A stretch of DNA of 64,000 nt from Paenibacillus sp. MAHUQ-63 (GTDB lineage Bacteria; Bacillota; Bacilli; Paenibacillales; NBRC-103111). Under the pieces are notes generated by a model. The model did not search any database. It had not been told where the DNA came from and was given only the letters and a program-made list of their open reading frames with translations. The DNA is taken from contig NZ_JARADB010000002.1 in assembly GCF_028765165.1 (NCBI RefSeq), positions 372,001 to 436,000 of the forward strand, in the 5' to 3' direction. Both the position numbers and the translations under genes were made by a program. This document shows positions 53,413-62,276 of this stretch, one piece after another; within the stretch, counting starts at the first letter, position 1, and each line of letters begins with the position of its first letter.

Positions 53413-54927
53413 ATGTTAGTAGCGCTGGATATCGGAACGACGAATATCAAAGCCGGGGTTGTCAGTGAAGACGGGAAGCTGCTGGCTGCTGCGAGCAGGC
53501 CGAACCGGAAGCATCAACACGAGCAGGGTTATATGTATTATGATCCGCAGGAGCTGTGGGGGACGCTCTGTGAATTAATTCGTGAAGTCTCCGGGACAAC
53601 AGCCGGTATAGGAGCAGTACGGGCTATCGGCATTACGAGCATGGCGGAGAGCGGCATGCTGGTGGATCGCCGGACGGGAGCCGCCAAGTCGCTGATCATC
53701 CCCTGGTTCGAAACATGCTCGATCCCCCAGGAAGCCCGGATCAAACGGGAACTGGACACGTACGAGCTTTTCTGTCAAAGCGGTCTGCACCCTTCCTTCA
53801 AGCAAGGGCTCTCGAAGCTGCTGTGGATTCGGGAGACGCAGGAAGATGCGCTGAGGGACTGCGTATGGCTGTCGGTATCGGCGTTTGCAGCATACCAGCT
53901 CACAGGCCGCTTCGCCGAAGAAGAGACGCTTGCAGCCCGCACGCTTGCTTACCGCATCGATGAGCGGAAGTGGAACGCTCCGCTGCTGCGGCATTTCGGC
54001 CTAGACGCAAGTTTGTTTCCGCCGGCGGTGGAGACCGGAGCTTCCGTCGGAAGCGTGCAGCCTGATATCGCCGGCCATCTCGGACTCGGCGCGGATACGG
54101 CCGTATGCCTCGCCGGACATGACCATGTCTGCGCTTCGCTCTCTATCGGGGAGCGGGAGCGCGGGCAGGTCTATAACTCGATGGGCACGGCCGAGACGCT
54201 CGTCGGCAGCTTGGCAACACGGCCGCTCGGGCAGGCGGATTATGATTCGGGCCTGGCGTTCGGCCTGCACCCGCTGCCGGGGCAAATGTTCTGGATGGGC
54301 GGCCACTCCGCCTCCGGCGGCTCGATCGAGTGGCTGAGGGGCTTGCTGGATGCGGGCGATATGTCGTATGCCGATATCATGAGCCTTCTGGACCGCGTGC
54401 CGGCGGGACCGACGGGGATTCTGTTCTACCCGTACTTGTCCGGCTGCGGGGCGCCTTCCGTCGACGCCTCGGCGAGGGCGGCGTGGATCGGACTGTCCGC
54501 ACGCCATCAGCGCGGAGACATGTTCAAGGCAATTCTGGAAGGCAACGCCTTCCAGATGGAATGGATGCGGCAGGAAGCCGAGCTCATCGGCGGCGAGCCG
54601 GTTCGCCGGCTGGTCGTTGTCGGCGGCGGCGCCAAGAACCGCCACTGGCTGCAGATCAAAGCCGATGTATCCGGCATCGAGCTGGAGCAGCCGGTGCTGC
54701 CCGAGGCGACGCTGCTTGGGGCTGCGCTAACCGCAGGTGTCGGCTGCGGCGTGTACGCTTCATACAGCGAGGCGATTAGGGCGCTCCCTGCCGGGAACTC
54801 GCACGTGTATAAGCCCGACCCTGCGCGGCATGAGGCGTATCGCGCCATGATGGAGGCTGGCTTCTCGCCGCTGCGGCCGCTGCTGCTCGGCTATGACCGG
54901 TGGCTGAGCGGGCAGATGCAGCGATGA
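53413..54927 (+). CDS. FGGY-family carbohydrate kinase (second)
   Basis: A 504-aa kinase. MLVALDIGTTNIKAGVVSEDG is the N-terminal ATPase motif, and CLAGHDHVCASL has the catalytic Asp region. YNSMGTAETLVGS is the C-terminal phosphate loop, and VVGGGAKNRHWLQIKADV is the usual FGGY signature. It falls nearer to the xylulo/glycero-type kinases of unknown substrate than to the sedoheptulokinase-like gene at 42031. The ATG follows GAGGTGG. It is the last gene of cluster B, ending before a palindromic repeat. Confidence 0.85.
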   Translation: MLVALDIGTTNIKAGVVSEDGKLLAAASRPNRKHQHEQGYMYYDPQELWGTLCELIREVSGTTAGIGAVRAIGITSMAESGMLVDRRTGAAKSLIIPWFETCSIPQEARIKRELDTYELFCQSGLHPSFKQGLSKLLWIRETQEDALRDCVWLSVSAFAAYQLTGRFAEEETLAARTLAYRIDERKWNAPLLRHFGLDASLFPPAVETGASVGSVQPDIAGHLGLGADTAVCLAGHDHVCASLSIGERERGQVYNSMGTAETLVGSLATRPLGQADYDSGLAFGLHPLPGQMFWMGGHSASGGSIEWLRGLLDAGDMSYADIMSLLDRVPAGPTGILFYPYLSGCGAPSVDASARAAWIGLSARHQRGDMFKAILEGNAFQMEWMRQEAELIGGEPVRRLVVVGGGAKNRHWLQIKADVSGIELEQPVLPEATLLGAALTAGVGCGVYASYSEAIRALPAGNSHVYKPDPARHEAYRAMMEAGFSPLRPLLLGYDRWLSGQMQR

Positions 54928-54968
54928 GAACGCATCGCTGTATGCCGTTTCTGCCACGAGTGCCTGCT

Positions 54969-55049
54969 ATCAGACACCAGTGCGCTTATTTGGGCATTTT
55001 GAGGCGATTACGCCTCGAAAATGCCCAATAGCGTTCCTGGTGTCCGTTC
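54969..55049. repeat. Palindromic intergenic repeat, third locus of the TAACGGACA family
   Basis: CAGACACCAG and CTGGTGTCCG form the outer arms. GGGCATTTTGAGGCG and CGCCTCGAAAATGCCC form a long inner stem with a 4-nt loop. It lies between cluster B and the germination operon, and may also terminate the convergent transcripts, though it has no T run. Confidence 0.7.
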
Positions 55050-55111
55050 CATTTACCGCCGATTAACGAGTACGGTCCGTAAGCCGCAAGCCGGCCGAGG
55101 GACCGCGCCGT

Positions 55112-56212
55112 TCACCCCCCGTTCTTCTTCCTTCGAAACCGCGTGACGATATACATCAACGGCAAATAGCCGAAAATTAAGATCATCCCGATCCGCTCAT
55201 AGACGTTGTTCAACGCTTGCAGCCGGGAGTAGTCTTTGACAACGAGCTGCGCGATCACGAACAACGCGAGGATGATCCATAATGTAACGGATGGCTTCGC
55301 CCGCACGGACAGCTTCAAACTATGGCATGCTGCCCATAGACTTAATGAAATGTTGGCCAGCATCTTAATAAACCAAATGGAGATGACGAGATATTCCACC
55401 CGCTGCATGAGCGGGAATTGCATAATGGATATCATGTTCAAGGTCGGCCAGATGATATGAACGATTTGACCTTCACTGTAGTACATGAACGAACTCAAGC
55501 CCACTTGCAAATACATGAGCGTTGCCGTGAGAACGGCGCCATGCGCCCATTTTTGCGATTTGGCCGGTGTCTGAATGAACGGATAGACGAGCAGCAGCAC
55601 CTCGAACCCCAGGAAATAAGGAATCATGGTATGCGTGGACCTGACTATTTGTTCAGCGGAATGATTCCAGACCGGCAGTAAATTTTGCGGATGAAATTCA
55701 GGGATCAGCCGTATCGTCAGCGGAGCGATAAAGAGGAATGTGCTGACAGCCCCCCAGAAGCACAGACCGGCAACCGTACGAAAGCCGCCGGATACCGCAT
55801 AATAAATGAGCAGGAAGATGATGAGCGCAATCGGCATCATTTGCATGGCGGGAAATATCCACACCTGGAGCACTTCCAAATACGTGCGGAACGTCGAGAA
55901 AGCGCCAAGGATGAAATGGCAGGCGAGAGCCAGATTCAACACGGTCCCCGCCAGCTTGCCGAACGTAGTCCGGTTTATCTCGACGATCGTCGTATTCGGC
56001 GTATGCCGGCTGGATAATATGCGGAACATCAACCAGATGAAAACGTGCATCGTGACTCCGGTAATTAATATTGAAGTCCAGGCATCGTATCCGGCGCTCT
56101 TCACAATTTCCCTTTGAAAATACATCATGCCGGCATCGACAATGCTCGTATAGATCACAAAAAAGAGCAAATAAGGAGAAGCGGTGAATTTGTCACGAAC
56201 TGTGTTCGGCAT
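55112..56212 (-). CDS. GerAB/GerKB family spore germination permease
   Basis: A 366-aa membrane protein with about ten helices, the B subunit of a GerA-type nutrient receptor in the spore inner membrane. The family start (SPYLLFFVIYTSIVDAGMMYFQREIVKSAGYDAW) and the FRTYLEVLQVWIFPAMQMMPIALI stretch are typical of this amino-acid-permease-like family. It binds germinants such as amino acids or sugars. ATG 56212 has AGGGGGAA upstream. It is the third gene of an A-C-B operon and ends the operon. Confidence 0.9.
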   Translation of the reverse strand: MPNTVRDKFTASPYLLFFVIYTSIVDAGMMYFQREIVKSAGYDAWTSILITGVTMHVFIWLMFRILSSRHTPNTTIVEINRTTFGKLAGTVLNLALACHFILGAFSTFRTYLEVLQVWIFPAMQMMPIALIIFLLIYYAVSGGFRTVAGLCFWGAVSTFLFIAPLTIRLIPEFHPQNLLPVWNHSAEQIVRSTHTMIPYFLGFEVLLLVYPFIQTPAKSQKWAHGAVLTATLMYLQVGLSSFMYYSEGQIVHIIWPTLNMISIMQFPLMQRVEYLVISIWFIKMLANISLSLWAACHSLKLSVRAKPSVTLWIILALFVIAQLVVKDYSRLQALNNVYERIGMILIFGYLPLMYIVTRFRRKKNGG

Positions 56213-56251
56213 GCTTGGAATTCCCCCTGTACATATAACCTTGCTGCCACC

Positions 56252-57367
56252 CTATAGCTCTCCGACACCGCTCTGCACGATCGCTAAGTCGACGTTAACC
56301 TTTGTTTTTAGCTGTGAATAGGAAGCCTGAAAATCTTGTTCATTCCAGTTCCTCGTTCTGCTTCTGACGAAGTCGCCAAGCCCGAGCGGATCGACCATCT
56401 TGGTTTGACACAGCTGAATGAAGTCCTCACATTGTTGGGCCAAATAAGAAGATAGCTGTTGTTCAAACTGATTCATCTCGCTTTGGGTCTCCAAATGCAG
56501 CCAACTGGGGATATCTTTGACGAGCACCTTGAGCTTCAGTTGAAAAACGACGGCAGGCTCCGTATTTGACGTATCGTAACGATAGCGTATGGATGAGGAG
56601 ATGTTCTTCACGAGCACGTAATCATGAATCGTTGATTTGTCGCCTTTCATCGGCATGAGCAGACTCCCGCTGCGGGTTGATTGGGTGAGCAGCTTCAGCA
56701 GGAATGCTTCGCGGATGCTCACTTTGGTTTCAAATTTGTCACCCTTGAACAGGGCTAGCCCGTCAATCTTCACGGTGCCGCTCTCTAATGTGAAGAAGGG
56801 AAGGTAGAAGTCCCGCCCCTTACCATAATGGTCGAACAGGATCTGCTGAAAATTCATTTTGGGAAGATTGCCGGATTCAATGTTTTGCTCGACCATGTTC
56901 GTCAAATAGAGCGATTCCTGCGATTTATTAGCTATCGCGAGCAGCTTGTGAGCCTCGATCTCCGACACGCCCATCTGGATGCGGGCGGAAATTTTGGCGT
57001 CACGGCAGAAGCTGCCGATAACGGGACCGATGCCTTGCTCTGCGTATGTTTTAGAGAAGAGCACCAATCCCATTTGGCCGTACTGTATCGTTTTGTTCGT
57101 CTTCGTGTTCAACCGGGGAATCATATCGAAGCTGGAATCAGAGCTCGTCATCAGCAGCTGCGGATTCGCTTTTCCTTTTTCCGTATAGTTGGCTGTATTG
57201 ACCGAGCAGAGCGAACGGCCGTCTATCAGGTCATAGCCTGCAGTTTGGACAAGCTGGATTTTGTTGATGACTTGCTGGTTGCCGCAAGCGGACACAGTCA
57301 AACAAGCGATCAAAGTGATTGCCGCTCTAGAGATCATACAGCGTTCATTTTCCTTTCTGACGGTCAT
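56252..57367 (-). CDS. Ger(x)C family spore germination lipoprotein
   Basis: A 371-aa C subunit. The signal peptide ends in the lipobox VSAC (Cys at about residue 28). The body follows the GerAC layout, with a GYDLIDG segment early and a C-terminal domain of mixed alpha/beta. ATG 57367 overlaps the stop of the upstream GerA gene (ATGA), with GGGAACAGGA ahead of it; an internal ATG 30 nt on is less likely. It anchors the receptor to the outer face of the spore inner membrane. Confidence 0.9.
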   Translation of the reverse strand: MTVRKENERCMISRAAITLIACLTVSACGNQQVINKIQLVQTAGYDLIDGRSLCSVNTANYTEKGKANPQLLMTSSDSSFDMIPRLNTKTNKTIQYGQMGLVLFSKTYAEQGIGPVIGSFCRDAKISARIQMGVSEIEAHKLLAIANKSQESLYLTNMVEQNIESGNLPKMNFQQILFDHYGKGRDFYLPFFTLESGTVKIDGLALFKGDKFETKVSIREAFLLKLLTQSTRSGSLLMPMKGDKSTIHDYVLVKNISSSIRYRYDTSNTEPAVVFQLKLKVLVKDIPSWLHLETQSEMNQFEQQLSSYLAQQCEDFIQLCQTKMVDPLGLGDFVRSRTRNWNEQDFQASYSQLKTKVNVDLAIVQSGVGEL

Positions 57368-58854
57368 TCCTGTTCCCAATCGCTTTTCTTTTTGATCCGT
57401 TTCGGAATATAGCGCAGGATCGTTTCGGGCTTCAAATAAGAGGGCCGCATATTGGTAATTTCGTAGTTGGAACGTATGAAGCTGTCTCTCAGATCCTTAG
57501 GCCGCAGCGGATAGATCGGGACGGTATACGGGCTGCCCACCGATTTCAGTCTTGTGATATGAATCAAAATAAAACAAATTCCGAAGAACAAGCCGATGCT
57601 GCCCCAGAACGAGGCCAAAATGATGACCGGAAACCGCAAGAAGCGGATGGTGTTGGACATCTTGTAGATCGGAGTTGCGAACGAAGCCAAGGCGGACAGG
57701 GACACGATGATGATCAAAATATTGCTGCATAAAGCCGCTTCAACCGCTGCTTGTCCGACAATAATACCGCCGACGATACCGAGCGTCTGGCCGATCTTGG
57801 TGGGCAGCCGGGCTCCGGCCTCGCGGAGGAACTCGATCGTGATCTCTAGGAAGAGCACCTCCAGCACGGGCGGGAACGGCACATTTTGCCTGGAGAGAAT
57901 CAACGGCGGAAGCAAGTCCTGCGGAATAACCTCGTAGTGAAACGTCGTGATCGCGACATACAAGGCTGAGGCGAACACCGAGAAGAGGACGCCGAGAATG
58001 CGGATTATCCGGAAAAAAGAGCCGAGCATCCAAGGCAAATAGTAGTCTTCCGGCGAGATGAAGAAATCGTACAGGGTGGATGGTCCTGTGATGAAATAAG
58101 GAGACCCGTCGCTGATCACGGCGACCTGGCCGGAGATCAGCGAATAGATCACCCGGTCTCTGCGTTCGGTGGAGACGAACAGCGGAAAAGGGGACCACGA
58201 ATTGTCCGAAATGATCTGGTCGAGCTGCGATGTATCGAATACAACCTCAAAATCGAGCGTGCGCAGCCTGTCTTCAATGACAGCCACGTTATCTTGATTG
58301 GTTACGCCATCGATATATACGATCGCTACCCGGGAATTGGACATGCTGCCGAGACTCAACGTCTTCACAATCAGATTGGGAACGGCGATTTGACTGCGAA
58401 TGAGGTGCAGGTTAATGTCCAAATCCTCGACGAAGCCGACCTTCGGACCGACTACGCTAAATTCGTTATCCGTGTCGTTGTTTTTGCGCAGCCCTTCTTT
58501 GCTTGTTAACGGAACCAAGGCGCAGAGCCCGCTATGCTCCGTCAACCTGACGATGGCGGACCCTTTGAACAGCATGCTCTGAATGTCTTGTATGCAATCC
58601 GTAATTTGAATGCCGTCGATCGTGAGGAGACGCTTAAGATCCTCTAAGTCGTGAATCTCCGCCGCGCAGCTCTCCATCGCGCGCAGCAGCTGCTCCTGCA
58701 GCAGTTTCTCATCGATCAACGTCTTGTAATAGCAAATGCTCAGCGGAGGCTGTGTGAATGAAACCGTACTGACGGTGAAGTCGCTGGACCGCTTGGCGAG
58801 CGCGAGGAGGTGTTCGATATCCTGGGCTTCCGTTTTCAGCATCGCGCATGTCAT
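57364..58854 (-). CDS. GerA family spore germination protein (GerAA/GerKA)
   Basis: A 496-aa A subunit. The N-terminal soluble domain (about 1-260) is followed by membrane segments in the last 200 residues. The family motif appears as SLGSMSNSRVAIVYIDGV and YSLISGQVAVISDGSPYFI, then PPLILSRQNVPFPPVLEVLFLEITIEFLREAG. It is the germinant-receptor subunit in spores. The start is not certain: ATG 58854 or ATG 58842. It is divergent from the PhyH gene; promoter not clear. Confidence 0.9.
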   Translation of the reverse strand: MTCAMLKTEAQDIEHLLALAKRSSDFTVSTVSFTQPPLSICYYKTLIDEKLLQEQLLRAMESCAAEIHDLEDLKRLLTIDGIQITDCIQDIQSMLFKGSAIVRLTEHSGLCALVPLTSKEGLRKNNDTDNEFSVVGPKVGFVEDLDINLHLIRSQIAVPNLIVKTLSLGSMSNSRVAIVYIDGVTNQDNVAVIEDRLRTLDFEVVFDTSQLDQIISDNSWSPFPLFVSTERRDRVIYSLISGQVAVISDGSPYFITGPSTLYDFFISPEDYYLPWMLGSFFRIIRILGVLFSVFASALYVAITTFHYEVIPQDLLPPLILSRQNVPFPPVLEVLFLEITIEFLREAGARLPTKIGQTLGIVGGIIVGQAAVEAALCSNILIIIVSLSALASFATPIYKMSNTIRFLRFPVIILASFWGSIGLFFGICFILIHITRLKSVGSPYTVPIYPLRPKDLRDSFIRSNYEITNMRPSYLKPETILRYIPKRIKKKSDWEQE

Positions 58855-59037
58855 CCATTCATTCTTTTTGTTGGTATTTTTTTGTAAAGGCCCTTTTTTT
58901 ATACATCGGCTCCCGGGAAACTTGCACTGGCAGATCTGAAGATACGCTAACTTCTAAGTAAGAAACGATAAGCTCTGCGGGTGCTCTGGAAGTATAGTAG
59001 ACATGTAAGCATAAATAGTCTGGGGAGGCATAAGACG

Positions 59038-59769
59038 ATGAGCGGATTGACGAATGAAGAGGTAGCATTTTATCGGAAGAACGGGTATTTGCTTCACCAT
59101 AAGCCTTTATTTTCAGCGGACCAACTGGCGGAATTGACTGGTATTTTCGAGGATCAGCTTGCGCAGAAGGGCAGCAAACTGTCCGATGAGCTGGATACGC
59201 CGCATTTCCGCGATGAGAGGCTGCTGAAGTTTCTGCTATCGGATGAAGCCCTTGATTTGGTCGAGCCGCTTCTTGGAGCGAATATCGGGTTATGGTCGAG
59301 CCATTTCATCTGTAAGGATCCTTTCGTCGGCCGAGCGACGCCATGGCATGAGGATTCCGCTTATTGGAAGGGCCGTGTAGACCGGCTGGATAAAATTGTG
59401 ACGATCTGGCTCGCGATTGACCCGAGCACGAAGGAGAACGGCTGCATGCAGGTGCTTCCGGGCACGCATGACAACGGGTTCTCGGAGTATGAGGCCGTGG
59501 ACGGGACGAAAAATTTGTTCAGCACGCAAATTAAAAATTTGGATAAATCCGGAGCCGTCCATTTCGAGCTGGCGAGAGGCGAATGCTCGCTGCACGACGC
59601 ACGGATTGCGCACGGGGCGGATGCCAATAAGAGTCCGTACCGCCGGTGCGGCTATACGATGCGTTATTTCGCAACGGATACGAAGGTATTTCCCGAGAAG
59701 AACCGCAATTTCAAGGTTTGGCTGGCCAGGGGCAAAGATCTGGCAGGAAATCAGTATGCCAATGTGTAA
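59038..59769 (+). CDS. Phytanoyl-CoA dioxygenase (PhyH) family protein, copy 1
   Basis: A 243-aa Fe(II)/2-oxoglutarate-dependent oxygenase of the PhyH fold. The iron ligands are H104 and D106 in TPWHEDSAYW, with a distal His in LHDARIAHGAD and the oxoglutarate Arg in the final strand RCGYTMRYF. Such enzymes hydroxylate small substrates; the target is unknown. ATG 59038 follows GGGGAGG. It lies 31 bp before an AraC gene, and a TATAGT at 58993 may be its -10. Confidence 0.85.
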   Translation: MSGLTNEEVAFYRKNGYLLHHKPLFSADQLAELTGIFEDQLAQKGSKLSDELDTPHFRDERLLKFLLSDEALDLVEPLLGANIGLWSSHFICKDPFVGRATPWHEDSAYWKGRVDRLDKIVTIWLAIDPSTKENGCMQVLPGTHDNGFSEYEAVDGTKNLFSTQIKNLDKSGAVHFELARGECSLHDARIAHGADANKSPYRRCGYTMRYFATDTKVFPEKNRNFKVWLARGKDLAGNQYANV

Positions 59770-59799
59770 GTGAGTTAGAAAAAGAAAGGAGGAGGCTAC

Positions 59800-60642
59800 A
59801 TGCGCAGAAAAGTTCAGCCTCAGCGGTTAATGAACGACAAGTACATGCATCCGTCCGCATCCTTTCATATCTATTCTCAACAGGTAGACCGTCTGTGTGA
59901 GCTTCATTGGCATGAATTCTATGAGCTCTGCTTCGTTCTATCCGGACATGGGCGCAACGTCGTGAACGGTGTCTGTTATGAGCTGCATCCGGGCAGCTTG
60001 TTCCTGCTGACTCCGGCCGATTTCCACGAAATCGGTCCTCATGGTTCGGAGACGCTGCATCTATATAACCTCGTATTTTCCGACGAGCTGTTCAGCGAAG
60101 AGCTGAAAGCCGTGTTTTTTCAAGAAGCGGGAGCCTACTGGAATGCCGATATGACGGGATGTTATCCGGCTGTCGAGTCCGAGTTCCGGCTCATTTGGGA
60201 AGAATCGCAAGCCCTGAGCATCGGACACAAGCTGATCGTCAGAGGTGCATTGGAGCGCATTTTGCTGTATACGGCAAGACAGACGAGAACCGGCGGGGAT
60301 AAAAAAAGAAACCCGCAGCACCCCGACGTGCACCGGGCTTTGCTCCATATTCATCATCATTTCCGGGAAACGATTTCCTTGGAAGAAGCGGCTAAGCATG
60401 CAGGGCTTGCGCCTAACTATTTCTCCCAGCTGTTCCGCCAAACGACCGGTATCCCGTTTCAAACGTATTTGCAGGATCTCCGGCTGAAATTCGCGAAGTC
60501 GCTGCTGATTTCCTCGGATTATCCGGTTACGGAAATATGCTATGCCTCAGGCTTTCATACGTTGACGCATTTCGAGCGGGTGTTCAAGCAGCGCTTCGGA
60601 GAGACGCCGAGAACGGTGCAGAAGGCGAGAAAACAAGGTTGA
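59800..60642 (+). CDS. AraC family regulator adjacent to PhyH gene (copy 1)
   Basis: A 280-aa regulator with a cupin N-terminus (WHEFYELCFVLSGHGRNVVNG) and a double HTH C-terminus (LEEAAKHAGLAPNYFSQLFRQTTGIPFQTY, ICYASGFHTLTHFERVFKQRFGETPR). The ATG has AAGGAGGAGG upstream. It is co-oriented with the PhyH gene and probably controls it. Confidence 0.9.
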   Translation: MRRKVQPQRLMNDKYMHPSASFHIYSQQVDRLCELHWHEFYELCFVLSGHGRNVVNGVCYELHPGSLFLLTPADFHEIGPHGSETLHLYNLVFSDELFSEELKAVFFQEAGAYWNADMTGCYPAVESEFRLIWEESQALSIGHKLIVRGALERILLYTARQTRTGGDKKRNPQHPDVHRALLHIHHHFRETISLEEAAKHAGLAPNYFSQLFRQTTGIPFQTYLQDLRLKFAKSLLISSDYPVTEICYASGFHTLTHFERVFKQRFGETPRTVQKARKQG

Positions 60643-60723
60643 TAGGGAAGGTAGGCTGTGCTATACTCTAGGCAACTTTTGGAAACAGAAGGGATCATGG
60701 GATTACAGGGGAGGAAGCATCGC

Positions 60724-61356
60724 ATGTCAGCATGGATTAGTCAAGGAGACATCGTTTTATTTCAAGGGGACAGCATCACGGATGCAAACCGCAACCGCGA
60801 TAACGGCAGTGATCTGGGCAGAGGCTATGCCTTGATGGCAGCAGGCCAGTTTGCGGCCAAATATCCGGAGAAGCAGGTTCAATTCCTGAACCGGGGAATT
60901 TCCGGCAACCGCGTCGTCGATTTGCAAAATCGTTGGGAGCAGGATTGCTTGAATTTGAAACCGAATGTCGTATCCATCTATATCGGAATTAACGACACTT
61001 GGAGACGATATGATCGCAATGACCCGACTTCAACGGAGAAGTTTCAAGCAGGCTACCGCGATATTTTGACGCAAACGGCAGAGACAGGCGCCAAGATCGT
61101 CATGATCGAGCCATTCGTGCTGCCCGTTCCGGAAGACCGCACAACGTGGAGAGAAGATCTGGATCCGAAAATTACCGTCGTACGTGAGCTGGCCAGAGAG
61201 TTCGGCGCTCGTCTTGTCAGCTTGGACGGTCTATTCGCCGCTGCTTCGACTCGAGCTGAAAGCGCATTCTGGGCGCCGGACGGCGTGCATCCGTCTCCTG
61301 CCGGACATGCTCTGATCGCCAAAGCTTGGCTGCAGGCTGTCGGGGCCATCGAATAA
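60724..61356 (+). CDS. SGNH/GDSL hydrolase
   Basis: A 210-aa esterase/lipase-type hydrolase. The nucleophile Ser is in LFQGDSITD (block I), Gly in NRGISGNRV (block II), Asn in YIGINDTWR (block III), and Asp/His in DGVHPS (block V). All catalytic blocks are present. There is no signal peptide, so it may deacetylate imported carbohydrate. ATG 60724 follows GGGGAGGAAG; ATG 60697 is an alternative with no site. It is the third gene behind the PhyH-AraC pair. Confidence 0.9.
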   Translation: MSAWISQGDIVLFQGDSITDANRNRDNGSDLGRGYALMAAGQFAAKYPEKQVQFLNRGISGNRVVDLQNRWEQDCLNLKPNVVSIYIGINDTWRRYDRNDPTSTEKFQAGYRDILTQTAETGAKIVMIEPFVLPVPEDRTTWREDLDPKITVVRELAREFGARLVSLDGLFAAASTRAESAFWAPDGVHPSPAGHALIAKAWLQAVGAIE

Positions 61357-61363
61357 GGCTGGC

Positions 61364-62194
61364 TCATTCATTCAGCCACAGGCCATATTGCTGGCGATAC
61401 TGCACGGGAGTGAGACCGGATTTGGCTTTGAACATCCGGGTGAAATAGTTGGCGTTGTCGACGCCAAGCTCATACGAAATTTGTGAGATAGGCTTCACGC
61501 TTGTAGCGAGAAGCCTTTTTGCTTGTTCAATTTTCAAGCTGTGAACGAAGTGCAGCGGTGCTTGTCCCGTCTGCTTGATGAACAGCTTGCGCAGATGCGA
61601 ATCGCTGAGCTGCACCAGCTCGGCAAGTTCCCTGATTTCGGGCATGCGAGACGGATGGGAGAGCAAATAGTGAATAATCGTATGAATCCGGTTATCCATA
61701 TGCGAATAAGGAGAGATCGGCTGCTCCGGCATCTCGCGGTTCATGAGCTCATACAGCATACGCAGGAGCGATGATTGCATCAGTAAGGAAACGAATGGGG
61801 ACGTATCCCCGATATGCGTGACCATATCTTGGATTAAGGGCCCCAAGCTGTGCACGTTTTGATCGAAAACAACCGGCAAATTCAGCACATGCCCCCAGCT
61901 CCGGTTGCTGAGCAGCGCAATCTCCGCATCGAAATTAATGCTCGTTAGCGACAGCTCGCTGGATATGGCCCGGTAGCTGATATCCGTATGGGCCGGCAAA
62001 ATGCAGAGCTGGTTTTCCTTGCACGTATACCGGATTTGATCGACCTCGAGCAGGAAGCTGCCCTTCTGCACGATCCAAAGCACCGAATGATGAAGCGTAC
62101 GGTGGCTGGCCTGCCATTTGTAATCCAATTCATAGTGTTTGATATGCAGAAACCGGATGCTGAGCGAATCGATGATCAATTGATAGGAGTTCAA
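61364..62194 (-). CDS. AraC family regulator (copy 2)
   Basis: A 276-aa regulator. The N-terminal cupin-like domain (LHHSVLWIVQKGSFLLEVDQI) is followed by a double HTH with IRELAELVQLSDSHLRKLFIKQTG and ISYELGVDNANYFTRMFKAKSGLTPVQYR. TTG 62194 is chosen, because GAGGTGG sits 8 nt before it; GTG 62206 is an alternative. It is convergent with the SGNH gene, with a 7-nt gap. It is not closely similar to copy 1. Confidence 0.9.
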   Translation of the reverse strand: MNSYQLIIDSLSIRFLHIKHYELDYKWQASHRTLHHSVLWIVQKGSFLLEVDQIRYTCKENQLCILPAHTDISYRAISSELSLTSINFDAEIALLSNRSWGHVLNLPVVFDQNVHSLGPLIQDMVTHIGDTSPFVSLLMQSSLLRMLYELMNREMPEQPISPYSHMDNRIHTIIHYLLSHPSRMPEIRELAELVQLSDSHLRKLFIKQTGQAPLHFVHSLKIEQAKRLLATSVKPISQISYELGVDNANYFTRMFKAKSGLTPVQYRQQYGLWLNE

Positions 62195-62276
62195 AGAACC
62201 AGCCACCTCGCTTTATATGGAATCGTTTGTGCTCATTGTAGCATGACCGTAAGTTGGATTGAAAGCGTTCTCGCGT

